Shown piece after piece: positions 1-11,984 of a DNA stretch of 64,000 nt. The notes beneath the pieces are model-generated. The model was given only the letters and a program-made list of their open reading frames with translations. It did no database searches and had not been told where the DNA came from. The stretch is taken from the NCBI GenBank assembly GCA_030704615.1, contig CM060734.1, forward strand, positions 37,648,042 to 37,712,041, written 5' to 3'. The DNA comes from Takakia lepidozioides. Lineage: Eukaryota > Streptophyta > Takakiopsida > Takakiales > Takakiaceae. The position numbers were made by a program, and so were the translations under genes. Position 1 is the first letter of the stretch; every line of letters starts with the position of its first letter.

Positions 1-534
1 ACGAATATGGGTAAATTTAACTTTTCAGATTCTATATAACCCCGGGTAAGGATATATATGCCAAAATATACCCTGAGGGTATGGATATTTTCCGGGTATG
101 GATAATTATTTAAATCAATATACACTTTAATGGTTCTTAAAATTGTGATGTTTTCCACAACACAACAAAAGAAACAATCTATGGTAAAAGAGAAAATTGA
201 TGAGGTACTGCATAATATTTTGGCTATAATTCCCAATGCAAGCGGAAGGAGGCTTGAGATTCAAAAAATATATGCAGGATGGTTTTCTTTGGGTTATATG
301 GCATTTTAGGGTTGATAGATATGTAACATTTTTTTCAGCTGTGATTGGAGCTTTCTTACAGCGGTAGACTCCTTAACAACACAACAAAAAGAGAGAAGAC
401 ATAGCACATAAAGGTCATAGGGCACTAGTCTTATGTCCCAAAAAAATCCCTCCCTTATTCTACGAAGAAAAAAAACTACTAGATTTTGCTAGATGGGTGA
501 GATTCCCTTAAAAGTACTTCCCCGCTAAATGTCA

Positions 535-700
535 CCTCGAATGCTACCGCGATCGAATGCTACCTACATTGTTATGGTAGCCATCGAATGCTACCGTCAT
601 TGCTACACTACCGCTGTCAAATGCTACCGTCGTTGCTATGCTACCACCGTCGAATGCTACCTTCATTGCTATGCTACCGTTGCTATGCTAACCCTGTGGC
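535..700. repeat. Degenerate tandem repeat of ATGCTACC units
   Basis: About a dozen imperfect copies of the words AATGCTACC, GTCGTTGCT and ATGCTACC follow each other with changing spacing, giving a locally GC-richer block in AT-rich DNA. The unit length is irregular (about 9-27 bases). An open frame runs through it, but its product is a low-complexity Cys/Tyr repeat, so it is not called as a gene. Confidence 0.6.
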
Positions 701-873
701 TATGTTACCTTATATACCCTGATTAGATATACCCTTCAGAAGAGTAGGGTATATTGGACTGCTTGATGCAGAGTAAATATAAGGATAAGGGTATATCATA
801 AAAATATACCCTGATATAAGTGTGTACATCCGCGTACCTAAACTTGCCACACTAGGGTATACATATATCAATA

Positions 874-906
874 TACCCTGATATACCCGCCGGGTATATC
901 AGGGTA
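874..906. repeat. Perfect 16-bp palindrome with 1-base centre
   Basis: Bases 874-889 are the exact reverse complement of 891-906, with one C between (arms TACCCTGATATACCCG and its complement). It lies in the cluster of TATACCC/GGGTATA words at 715-920. It could form a cruciform or be a repeat-element end. No function can be read from it. Confidence 0.85.
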
Positions 907-1626
907 ATCAATGTACCCACCCAACACTGGTTAACACACCCAGGCTTCAGAAGTCTAAGGCTAACAGAGCAGAAGCCTAAGGGAATGGTAAAACCATTCT
1001 CTTAAAGTCATTGAGTAGGACTTCTTGTGATATAGCAACTATTTCATGTTTTGCTGCTCTAGTGAGATAAAAGCAATAGCAGCACAAACAGACATTCATA
1101 CGGTCTTCCAAATTGATATTTATACCAATAGATGGGGTGGCTTCTAAAAGTGAGTAGTAACTGGTTGTCTGTCTACTTTCAGATTCAATATTTGGAGGAA
1201 CATGATCAGTTGCTTCACATAAAACTGTTCAATAGACTTCAAAATTCCAGGGTCTTGCAGATAATACCCACCAGTCTGGAGATAATTTCCTATACCTTGT
1301 TCTCACACTATATGCAGATTTTGGATGTCATGATTCCTTGATCCAAGTACCTATCTCCAGGCCTTTGTCAGAGTTCAGCACCTCTACCATAGGTAGCTCA
1401 TCGTCTCCCCGTAAAGCATCAGCAGTCTACCATCTCAAGTGCACAATATGTTTCTTGAACGTGAATTAGTCCAACAAAAATATCGATGGGCTGTCAGTTG
1501 ACCAAACGAGATATCTGGTTTCTTGACAATAAGCGCCGGAAAGATAGCCTCATCCATCCAACTCTACGGATATCCGATTCTACGGAATCTGGCTTCACAA
1601 TTACCAAAAAGGATTACCCAAAATGC

Positions 1627-3548
1627 TTAGATTGCCTTAAGAACATCTTTAGCTGCTGCAATTGTGAAGTCAATATCTTCTTGTGTGTGGGCAAGGCTTG
1701 TAAATCCAGCTTCGTACTGGGAAGGCGCCAAATACACTCCCTTTTCAAGCATACCCCTGGAAGGAAGAAAAACCAGAATTAAGTTCAGGCTGTCGAAGTC
1801 TAAAATTGATGTACTGAAAGATCCATGTAAAATACAGGAGAGTGAAACACGGGTGAAGTCCATGAACTCGTACCTGTGAAATCTTGCAAACTTTGCGGTG
1901 TCACTTTTCTTGGCATCAGCAAAGCTATTAACAGGGCCCGGGTTGAAGAAAAATCCAAACATTCCGCGAATGTGGCCACCGCAAACTTCATGTCCTGCAT
2001 CTCGTGCCGCCTGAAGGATGCCTTGGATAAGCTTTCCAGTGATTTCATCCAACTGTGCATAGGTCCCAGGCTTTTGCAGGCGCCTGAGAGTGTGAATTCC
2101 AGCAGTCATAGCCAGAGGGTTGCCGCTGAGTGTACCTGCCTGATACATGGGACCTGCAGGTGCCACCATCTCCATAATTTCTCTCCTTCCTCCATATGCT
2201 CCAACGGGTAATCCACCCCCAATAACCTTACCCAGTGTAGTCAGGTCTGGAGTTATACCAAAATACTCTTGCGCACCGCCATAAGCTATCCGGAAACCTG
2301 TCATCACTTCATCAAAAACCAGCAAAGCTCCATCTTCCTTTGTAATCTCCCTCAAGCCTTTCAAGAATTCTATGGTTGGGACAATGAACCCTGAGTTTCC
2401 CACCACAGGTTCCAATACAACGGCCGCAATCTCACCCTTGTTCTGGGCAAAAATTTCCTTGACAGCATCGAGGTCATTGTATGCTGCTGTTAGGGTGGGA
2501 GCTGTGGCTGCCGAGGGGACACCTGGTGAGTCAGGCAGACCCAGGGTTGCCACACCACTGCCGGCCTTGACCAAAAAGGAATCCGCATGGCCGTGGTAAC
2601 ATCCCTCAAACTTCAGGACCTTGTCCCTGCCTGTATATGCCCGAGCTAATCTGAGCATGCCCATGCAAGCCTCAGTTCCCGAATTGACAAAACGCACCAT
2701 TTCGACGCTGGGAACGGCCTCTATTACCATTTCAGCCAGCGTGTTTTCCAGCACGCAGGGGGCTCCGAAACTTGTCCCCTTCTTCAAGGCTTCAATGAGT
2801 TCCGCAGTTACCTGCACAGGAGATGGGCAGTGCCTGTGTCCTCAGCAGCGATAAACTTAGCACCTCAGGCTCATCATTACGAGCTGAATTCTGCTCAAAC
2901 ATTGAGAAAAAATGGATAGCACTACTTAGAAACAACATCTTGAAGCGATGGTTAGAAGCATTCGCACCAAATCGTCACAATGACCGATGATGGCCGGTCC
3001 CCATGAGCCCACATAGTCAACATACTCATTGCCATCCACGTCCCACGCCTTCGACCCTTTCACGCGATCAAACACAATTGGCTGCCCCCCAACTGACTTG
3101 AAAGCTCTCACTGGCGAATTGACTCCTCCCGGCATCAAATCCTGTTTATGCGAAACCGCCAGCTAGAATGAACCATCTGGAGAGGCTGAAACGCTAACCC
3201 ATGCTCTAGTAGCAGTGAAAAGCATCTCAAAACAATGCAAAGTTCCCACTTTCTGATACTCAGAGCAAGAAGAAATACGGCATCTGTCTTAAGAGAACCC
3301 ATTTCGATTACAACCAGGAAGGAGTACAGGAGGTAATATCATACCTTTGCGGCAGTGAAAACCTCTTCAGACTTTTTCGTCACATACTTCTTCTCCACAG
3401 ACACAGCCATCCTGACAACCCCACTTCCTCCCACCTTCTTGGAGGATTGCGTCCTAGCTGCCCTGGGCTGTGCGGCATCAGCCTGCCTAAGCCCTGCCCA
3501 CTCAGCCACCAAATGTGGACCTGCAGCACGACCAGCCAATGCCGCCAT
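1627..3548 (-). CDS. GSA: Glutamate-1-semialdehyde 2,1-aminomutase, plastid
   Basis: This PLP enzyme converts glutamate-1-semialdehyde to 5-aminolevulinate, the committed precursor of chlorophyll and haem in plastids. I read four exons on the minus strand: 3548-3345, 3141-2968, 2811-1874 and 1756-1627. All junctions are GT-AG and in phase, giving 481 residues. The mature part begins near residue 47 with [14 protein letters not shown] and is followed by [13 protein letters not shown], the conserved N-terminus. The PLP lysine lies in [18 protein letters not shown] and the upstream acidic motif is [15 protein letters not shown]. The C-terminus [18 protein letters not shown] is typical. The first about 45 residues are Ala/Arg-rich with few acidic residues, which fits a chloroplast transit peptide. 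The start at 3548 is the first ATG of that open leader. The gene is intact and diverges from the next gene across about 780 bases. Confidence 0.95.
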
Positions 3549-4326
3549 AACTACTGTGGTCTACAAACTGATCCTCTGCTTGTGGGCACCACGTCCACTC
3601 ACACTCTGTCCTGAGGACTGAAAGAGAAACTTAAGAGTTAGAATTGGTCCCTCTCAGACCAAATGCAAACCTCTCTAGGAACCTCAACCCCTCCCATCCA
3701 GCTTACCTTATCCTCTGCTCCAAGGGACCATTCCTGCTGCCCCACGTGGCTGAAGATATCTGCTTTTTACTGCAGTTGCTAATCAGTGGGTCAGTTACTG
3801 CTTAGTTCCTGATTAGTGAGCTGCTTAGAAAGGCAGGTGAGCTGTAGATGGCAGAGTGGCTCCACTTTGATAACTGCTCGCCACATCACTCTTCCTCTGA
3901 TGCTTGCCTTCCTCGCACAGAGATTCAACACCTGGTTTCCTGAGGATCCACTTGCTAAATGCCACGTTTGAGAGATTTGCTCTTCAGACAATGTTGGGGG
4001 TTGAGAAAGGAAACCAGCCATTGCTGCATCTCAATTCTGAAAGCTAGGCTGCTCCCCCTTTCGGCATCTGTGTTACTTGAATGCGATCTGGGGAGATTTT
4101 TCTCTTTTGGTGAAAAGCACTTACTCCCTTTGTAAAGAGGTGGAAGAGGGAGGAATGGGAAAGATTGGAAGTACAAACCCCACCGCAGACCGTTGAGCTA
4201 GAAGACGCATATCTGGATAAGTTTTTGATTGACTACTGGCTTGAGTGAAGGATTCGTCCTGAATTTGCGTACTTCGATTTTGATCTCTTCTCTCTTGACG
4301 AATAGAGGCATCACGGGGTGGGGGCG
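3549..4326. other. Divergent intergenic region between GSA and the next gene
   Basis: These 778 bases separate two divergently transcribed genes and must hold both promoters. I see no convincing TATA box or repeat and no coding exon. A transcribed 5' untranslated part of either gene may lie here. Confidence 0.4.
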
Positions 4327-6496
4327 ATGGTGAGGAGTTTGGCTTTGCAAGGTAGCATCGACTGCGTGGAGCCTCAGGTAATACTCTCCTTGTAAGTTGT
4401 ATGTATGTGTGTGCAATGGCATATTAGCCATATACTTGTTGTAAACCCTAATTTCCAGAGGAGTAATTGCTGCAACTTGGATCACCATAAGGAGCTCGTG
4501 GGCACCAGAGTTACTCTAGCGTGAGCCACAATTGGGGCTAGCCAGTGACTGATCTTAATGCAGCATCGAGGTGATTGTCTTGCCGATTCCCTTCGCTAGA
4601 TTACAGGAGTTTTCTCCAGCTCTGCTGGCGCGGGGAAAGTAGCATGTTACGTTACGAAGATACTATTTACAAATTTGTTGTGTCCCACTTCGAGATTATC
4701 GGCTCAAACCGCTTTACATTTTGGATGTGAGATCAATGTCTGCAATCTTCCCAAGGTTGCTGAAGATACTCTGGATAAGGAATGGAGGTTATCAACTAGC
4801 TGTAACATATATTCTTCTTTGACTTAGTTCTTCTATGCTCAAGCAAATTAGGGGTTTCGTATCTAGGTTTCTGCTGGTTTGTATCATCACATTTAGCGCT
4901 GACTGCTTGCATAGCTAGTGTTGAAGATTACATTTTTCGCATAGGTGCCGGAGCTTTGGGTGCAAGACTTTTGATTGGTGACAAACTGATCGTGCAGGCT
5001 GCGTTTTCATTTTTGTTTGGGGATGATCAATTCATGCGGATCTATCACAAGGAAGTAAATGAGGACCCAGATGCTGAGGTATCTATCTGGACAGCTGATG
5101 GCCGACGAACTGTTGTTTTTGGGGCCCCGTTGGATGCACCAGCCGTGGTGCGAAAGTTTGTCGGTAAGTAACCTCTTTAGATTCGTCGGGCATTTCGGCT
5201 AGAGTACCAAAAGATGTGTGCATCATATCATCCGTCTCATGAACTTGCAGCTAGTTAAGCAGTTGATTTGGATACTGTAGAATGGGGCCAGGTAGGAAGG
5301 GAGTGGTGGATAAGCATTCCTTTTCAAGGTTGCACAGAGGGAAGGAGTGTTGGATAAACAATTGTAGACAATTAAATCGAAGACAAAAAAGAAGGTTTTT
5401 GATCAAGCAGTTTACTATTGCAGGTACCAATGTGCTTAGGATACAGGAGGTGCAAGAATACGAGAGGGTTGGGAATACTTTCACCGTTAGGTCAGACCCA
5501 GTTGTGGAAGGTACCGCGGGGGAAATATTCAGCACAAAAGGCGACATTGTCTTGGAACCTTCCAAGAATGGAAAAGGGTGTGCAGTCACCATGAACGTTG
5601 CTCTTGAGTGCAAGACATCTGTTTGGGGTGTCAAAGGTCCTTCATTTCTCCAACTGTGTCCCTCCTAATATCCGTGTGTTTAAAAGAAGGTTTTATCTAT
5701 CTGCAGGCCATAGGTTGAGGTGAAGGGGAGCTATTGAAAATGGAAGTTGCTGGATGTTCAAGTCTGTGTAGCTAAAATTGCTGAACTTCTCCCAACATGA
5801 AGGGGAGTATTTCAGGGACGTAGTGAATGCCATGATGACAAAGCATCGGATGTACATGTGAATCTCTCTGTGTCTGACTTTCATGTGACTGAGTGTAATT
5901 TGCTGATGTGGTTAGGTACAATGGAGAGCTTCATGGAAATGAAAGCCAGGAAATCATTTGAGGAGTGGATAAGAATGGCATGCGAATTCTGCAAAGTGCA
6001 GCTGGCGCAAGCAGGCGAGGCCTTCCTCTCTTTCCAAACAAATGAGGATGCGACATTCAGCTCCGAGAATGACAATTATTTTGACACCGAAGAAGTAGCA
6101 GATTGGGATACATCTTTACCCATCCACAGCAACACGCTGGTAGAACAGATATGTGGCAACAATCCCGTTGATGGCCACCCCTTGGGTGTAGTCAAGTTGC
6201 TTGAGCCCCAAGCCACCAGCAGGTGTGACTCAGATCTGTGGCTTATGCAGTCGGTGTTGAGGGAGCTCAATGGCCTCCGTATTTCTAGTGAAGCATCGAG
6301 AGCACATCTGGAGAAACTGAATGCAAAGCTGCAAAGACTGGAGGGAGATATTGGATGTGTCAGATGCCACATGCAGATGAAGAAAAGGGAGGAAAGCCTC
6401 ATGTCGCCACGAGCTGCTTGGACTCTTGTGGGCCTTGGTGTTACAACAGCCCTCCTCTTTGGGGTAGGGCATGCTTATTTGAAGTCGCAGAGGTGA
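4327..6496 (+). CDS. Tail-anchored protein with START/VASt-like domain
   Basis: I do not recognise a named gene. The model has four exons: 4327-4351 (uncertain), 4945-5163, 5424-5636 and 5916-6496, all in phase, giving 345 residues. The first exon was chosen because its ATG and phase-1 donor fit the next exon. Domain order: an N-terminal half beginning AFSFLFGDDQFMRIYHKE and running through IWTADGRRTVVFGAP to ESFMEMKARKSFEEWI (residues about 25-185), which resembles VASt/START-like lipid-binding domains in layout; a central acidic linker; a predicted coiled coil (about residues 265-325, ELNGLRISSEASRAHLEKLN and following); and a C-terminal hydrophobic anchor AAWTLVGLGVTTALLFGVG with a short basic tail. 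This suggests a membrane-anchored protein at an organelle surface, perhaps in lipid transfer. The intron after 5636 starts GTCC, a less common donor. The family assignment is inference. Confidence 0.6.
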
Positions 6497-7535
6497 AGTT
6501 TAACATAGACAAGCTAAGTAACACTTACAGGTTATTCAGGGAATCTACTTAACAGTCTTTTGACATACACCCTCTAGTCAGTATTGTATAGGTTGGCGGT
6601 ACTTTTTGGAGTAAGGGGGTTCAAGTGGAGCCACCAGCTGCAGAGTGTTGTACCGAACACCTCATATAAGAGGGGGTGGAGGCAGGTGGGGTGCTCACTT
6701 ACTTTGGCAAGCATTGAACTTTGTATGTGGTAGCTCAGAGGGAGGGTACGGGGCTCAATGTGTACAGTACCATGCCTTTGCACAGTTTAGTGTGTGGTGG
6801 TGTGTCCAAATCCCCACACGAGCTGCTGGTTCGAGCCTGACAGGAAATGCTTTCATTTGTTGCTGGAGGTAACTTTTGATGGCCATCCAATATAATTAAT
6901 AGAGGTCCAGGAGGATCCATATAGAAAGATGAACCATCCTTCTCTGTCCATGTCCTTCCGATGTTCTTGAAAGGTTGCAAGAGGATCTCTGCTGGACATC
7001 GCACAATTCTAGTAGAAATATGGTGAAGCCCAAGCTATTGTGAGGAATGCATTATGACATGGGCAAAGATATCGTCAACACTGCCTGACTTTCATACAGC
7101 ATGGACCAGACCTTGCCAAACCCCCACACAAGTCCAGCCCTTGCTGCTACTGGGTGTAGAGCAATGCAAGGGGGTGGTGGGAACAGTGGCAGATCTTGGG
7201 TTCCATTAGGTGCAGTGTATCACGAAAAGAAAAAATACAGACCAGTTAGATCTCATGAGGGCTCAGAATTGGATTTGGCAAATGGTGACAACATTCCATG
7301 TGGCAATTTTTGAAGTACTCTGAGGCAGTAACTACCAGCTGCAAGGAGCAATGAAAATAGAAGAGCAGTTAGATCCAATATCGCAGGAACATTATATTCG
7401 TTGGTTCTGGCAAGTGGTCACAACAGCCCATGTGGCAATTTTTTACGTACTCCCAGGCATTAACTACTAGCTGCAAGGAGCAATGAAGAGGGAATTATAG
7501 TAAGTTGCTAGAATTCCGGGGCACTGTTCCTTTTC
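6497..7535. other. Intergenic region between convergent genes
   Basis: This holds the 3' flanks of the tail-anchored protein gene and the mitochondrial carrier gene. It includes a spaced duplication at 7281-7486 and, at 6728-6840, words resembling the A box (TAGCTCAGAGGGAG) and B box (GGTTCGAGCCT) of tRNA promoters about 90 bases apart. These could be the head of an old SINE. No coding sequence is apparent. Confidence 0.4.
7281..7486 (+). repeat. Spaced direct duplication of about 74 bp
   Basis: Bases 7281-7354 and 7412-7486 are close copies, sharing ATGTGGCAATTTTT and CTGCAAGGAGCAATGAA, offset by about 131 bases. It is a local duplication in intergenic DNA with no evident function. Confidence 0.7.
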
Positions 7536-10515
7536 TCATTCTCCCAAGTATTTCAGGTAAAGGGAGGTGAGGTGGATTTTGGCATTGCCCATTATGAAGA
7601 CAGCAAAGATGATGCGCTGTGTTCTTGGAAGGAGGCCACTATACAGAGCCCTTATGCCTCCCTCCTGTACCATGGTCTTTGCTGCTGATGTTACTTTCCT
7701 GTTAATATCCCACAGTTCCACTTGTCCTCAGGATGCAATAGCAATGAGTAGCATAGCCAATTCAGAAGTTTTTCTGGCATACATTTAATGCAACCTTGCC
7801 CTAAGAGATACTGTACTGTGCCTTGAGGTTTGTGATTTGTGCACCTCTTCTTTGACAGGCTCACGCATTAAGAAAAGTAGTGTGAGAAAGAAGGAAATGA
7901 TACAAAAAGGAGTTTAATTTCAGTGATCTATGGAGCATACAATTCTGTGCAGCACAACCTATCAAGAGGCCAACAGGATCTGGTTTGTTGAAAAGGAAAT
8001 TTATAAGCCCGGGAAGCGTCTACAACACAAAACTTGGCACCGGAGAGAGAGAAAGATGCGGCACTCAGTAAAATGCATATGCTGTAAGCTTTGTGGCCCA
8101 TGTGGCCTGAACCCATTGCCACATCTGTACTCGAGCAGCGTACAGGAGGAAGAGATTTATTGTCCCATGCGCAAATCGGACAGAGTAAGGGAATGAAATG
8201 GGAGCAGAATCTGAACCATTACCATTGCTAGGACTTCATTTACTGGTGAGGTGGGTGATCAGCTGTATAGCTCAAGGAGCAGGCTTAAAAGTAAGCTGGC
8301 ATAACTACATAAATTTACATGAGTCGTGTTGTCAGCAAGAGTGCACCTGTACGATATCTTGTGCATGTTTGCTTGCATGCGGGTTTTTATGGTGTCAAGT
8401 GGTTGTGTGATAGTAGCAGCCGCCGTCCCGGATATACATGCCGCTAGGAGCATTGCAATCAGTGGCTGCTGCTTGATGATGCTATTACCTGAGGCCAAAA
8501 AACTTTCTTGCAATAAAGGATTTACACCCAAGTAGGTTCCTGTGAAGATGGCCTCCCTTACCACAGTTGGAATCTGTGAGACCATATGGACCTGTCAGAA
8601 GGTTTGATCCTAGTACTCAACAACAAGGCTGGCAAGAGAATTACACTCCTCCAGATTGAGAGGAAAAGAACCAGCCGGCTATGTGTGTCACTCAGCAAAA
8701 TGAATGTCGACCAAGGGGATTACTGGGGTTGATGACCATTTAATAAAGAAAGTGAAAGAGAACACTTGGCCACTCCCATTTTGTGATTGCAGATATCCAG
8801 TATCCCCAGACTTAGATGATAACTCTCATGTAGATGACATTTCTAGTGTGAAATTGCCAAAGATCTCACAGGAACCTATTTTCAAGGAGCTATATGGTGT
8901 ACTTCTCTATGCTTGCTAGCCCATTAACCACCATGAACCATTTGGAGAGAAGGAGAGTTAAGGGGGATTACGGAAGGAGTGGGAGGTGGCCATCGCCTAC
9001 CTTTGCAAATAAAGTTGGTTGTCCCTCCATATTTACTTTGAACCTCCTTACCGGACACTCCTACTGAAAAAAATCAACCCAGAGAGAGGAAAGATCACCT
9101 AGCCTCAGTTGGCTATCGAGTAATCATAGACACAGTAGTAGGTAGATCAAAGCAGTGAGAATGTTTAATTCAGGACACTCACAAAGCCACGAGTTAGAGA
9201 GAAGAGGCCATGCTGCTGTGTCAGCTGCCGCAGTTGCCGTCCCAATGATAATCCCGATTTTTGTTGCTGGATCATAAGGAGTTCAGATGGACTGGAAACC
9301 ACAGCTGACATGGCCCCCGCAACCATAGCAACTCCTGCTTTATCCGCGGCTGACAGAGGGCCTGAAGGCAGTGAAAGTGAACTGGTTACTGAAATTAGAA
9401 CCTTTTGGGCATACAAGAAAAATAGCTATATTGTGAAACCAATACCAGACCTTAAATCAATGTTCAATCCCTCGTGTCATCTCCACTGTGTGAGAAGGCA
9501 ATTTTGGGCTGAGATCCAATGCTGAATTCAAATGTAAGCTTGCTCCAAGAGGTATGCCGATTTTTACATGTACTCAAAGCATCTTTCTGGAATAACTAGG
9601 CAAGCTTCAGGCAACCAATATGCTTCGTGGTTCAATCAGCCATTGCAAGTGGCGTCTCCTCAGCTGGAGGCACTGGGCCATGGTGTTTGATTTTTTTGGA
9701 CATCAAAGTGGTGCAGACATTCCTACCCATAATCCCATCTCAGAAGATGACAACAATGCATGTGTCACCACACAACCCGGATGACAAAAATGTCCCTTGG
9801 AGGGTTAAAGGTTTTTGTGCTGTAGACTTCCAGGAATATTTGAGTCAAACCAATTCTGTGAAGTACCTTGGATTACCTCTCATGTTGGCTTCCAGGGCAC
9901 TATTGACTCCAAATTGAATGGCACTAATGGGTGCCATGCTGGCGGCATTCACACCCACACCTCTATACAACACCCGTGGGTTCAATGAAATAGGTTGCTT
10001 GTCCTGCCACATTTTCCAAAAGATAGCTTCTTTAAGAACAAACACCAAAGTGCATAATCATATGTCCCAGGAACTCTAGGATCGCTTCCCACCATGCTCT
10101 CCAGGAGCAGGAATTCACCTGTAAAAACTTGATTCTCAGATTTTGGCACGACCGAGCAGGACGAGGCGCCGACTGCCGGTTACGAGCTAGCGCCCGTCGC
10201 CAGCAGCCACCACCCACTGTCCGCATTTCTTTCTCCGAACTCTTTGCGCCAAATTGCGTAGCAACACAAGACTCAGGAAAGCTCTTTCCCAAAGCACCAA
10301 TTTGGGGAGGCACAGCTTTGTGTGTGTGTGTGTGTGTGTGTCAGAGAGAGAATAACTCTAGTACAGTGACTAATTTGGAGTGGCTCCTGTGATGTTTGTG
10401 GAAAGGGGACCTGAATGGCATTTTTCACAGATACTGAGGGCTGCTGAAGTAACACTTCAACGATCCCGGATAGTGCTCCAACGCCAGATGACTCCATAGC
10501 CGTCAACACTCGCAT
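7536..10515 (-). CDS. Mitochondrial carrier family (SLC25-type) protein
   Basis: This is a six-helix inner-membrane solute carrier; the substrate cannot be read from the sequence. Five exons on the minus strand: 10515-10411, 10003-9877, 9361-9183, 8573-8347 and 7698-7536, all GT-AG and in phase, giving 266 residues. The three repeats are recognisable by their signature helices: LLQQPSVSVKNAIQ (degenerate, Ser where the acidic residue is expected), SSPSELLMIQQQK, and the canonical QPLDTIKTRMQ. Other family marks are LYRGVGVNAASMAPISAIQF, REAIFTGTYLG and ALYSGLLPR. Carriers are usually near 300 residues. The start used is the first in-frame ATG in the first recognised exon, and an upstream exon supplying about 20-30 residues may be missing. 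The gene converges with its left neighbour. Confidence 0.85.
10319..10341. repeat. (TG)n microsatellite
   Basis: About eleven TG units lie inside the first intron of the mitochondrial carrier gene. Confidence 0.95.
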
Positions 10516-11806
10516 TGTGTCCCTCTCAGGATCTGTGATCACATTATTCGTGGGCTCATTCTACTTTGGGGAGCCCAATCTTCATAGCCTTTCTGGACCT
10601 CCTCCATACTCCTTCACAGTTTCTACATAGGCCCAAAATGCACACAGATCAAAACAAGAGAGAGATCGGGAGATACTAGAAAAAAACAAAATGGGAGATT
10701 CCTTGAGCTTTCTGGATTCAGCATTTCAACGAAGTAACTAGGGCTCCGACCATGCACCTAAATATGTATTATATGATAAAAATCCCACGAGGGAAAAGGA
10801 GAGCTCATCACACATTCGGGTTCGCCCACATCGTATCAAATCAGGCTAGAGGTAAGTTAGAAAATGCACAAGCAATTACTCTTGCAAAACCTCGTTGCTG
10901 AAAAAGACAAGAAGAAGAACAAGACATCTGGAAAAGAACCAGGTCGCCTATGGTAGAGACTAAAGACCCTCCTTTCTATTTCTTCCAATAAGGGTTGTTC
11001 TATAGAAACACCTGTATACAACACTCCTGTATCCACTACAACACTCCTGCTCTTACGTGGAAACTCAGCTCATATTACGAACTTTTAAAAGACCCCTCTC
11101 ACCGCACCATAGCTGTTCAACACCGATGTGCGAGTGAGAGACACACCTCAACAAGTTCTGCCTAACAAGCAGCCCATCTAGACTTGTGACACAAGTGAGA
11201 AGAAGAGGAAGAAAACAGTTGGCAATAGAGAAGCAGCATGGTGAAGAGCCAAGTATGAGACTGCGAGGGAAGCGCAGAACGACGATATGATAGTTGCAAA
11301 GGTTACGAGATACGAAGCAACCATCCCTATCATCCTCGCTATCCTTTGCCACCAAACTGTGACAACTTACCAACCCAACCATGCCATGAAAACCCTGTGA
11401 ACTTTGTTTACAAACCTACATGAGGTGACTGTACACTGGATGAAAAGCTCCCAAACCAAGTGAAGATATGTGAAATCGATTGGATGAAAAAGTGAGCAAA
11501 TCAAACCGAACAATCATCCCAGTAGAGGAAGGCCCTGAGTGTCACTCCAGGCTTGTATAAAGGTTTTTCCAACTTTATTTTTTTCAGCTTATTTCTTTTG
11601 CATGGATAGCCAACTTTGAAGACCTTTCCACTTGGACGGCCGGATCATTTTTTAGACTTTTCTCTTCTTCCTTTTACAGCCCCTTTTACACGTGTACTCC
11701 ATTTTCAGCTTAGCTTACGCTCGAGCTTACGGGCTCGCAATGCCGTTTTATTTTCCATTTGTTTGGCGGTCTGGGCCTTGTTTTTGAAGATGAGTCTCCG
11801 CATTGC
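10516..11806. other. Upstream flank of the carrier gene, nothing recognised
   Basis: This should contain the promoter and possibly a first exon of the minus-strand carrier gene. No repeat structure or homologous protein segment was seen. Confidence 0.35.
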
Positions 11807-11984
11807 TGAAATTAGTATGTGGCTTGCTGATTTTTGTACTTTTTTTCTTCATGGAAGCCATTACAAATATTTGCAATGACGTTGAGCAAAGCAGATCTAG
11901 GAAATGAAAGTTTTGCGATCTGAAAATAGTAGAATTGTATCATGCTTCTGACCTATTTGATCTTGGGATAGATAGGTTCACTAC
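11807..11984 (+). repeat. Direct repeat, left copy (about 175 bp)
   Basis: It matches 14480-14656 nearly base for base apart from small indels. It starts at GAAATTAGTATGTGGCTTGCT and ends at GGGATAGATAGGTTCACTAC. The pair brackets about 2.5 kb containing one recombinase copy, like repeats flanking a composite insertion or a duplication. The right copy interrupts the recombinase reading frame. Confidence 0.75.

Larger units (their letters stand above)
1..1626. other. Gene-free left flank, AT-rich with GGGTATA motifs
   Basis: No coding frame here resembles a protein. The stretch holds many copies of GGGTATA/TATACCC-type words in both orientations (about 40-110 and 715-920), a degenerate GCTACCGT repeat and a perfect palindrome, both listed separately. 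The rest, up to the 3' end of the GSA gene, shows nothing recognisable. It may be a decayed repeat element. Confidence 0.5.

Noticed and set aside
1800-2854. Open frames opposite to the GSA gene
   Set aside because: They overlap a clearly conserved enzyme on the other strand and match no family.
6728-6840. tRNA gene suggested by A-box and B-box-like words
   Set aside because: The boxes are about 90 bases apart and no cloverleaf closes, so at most an old SINE head.
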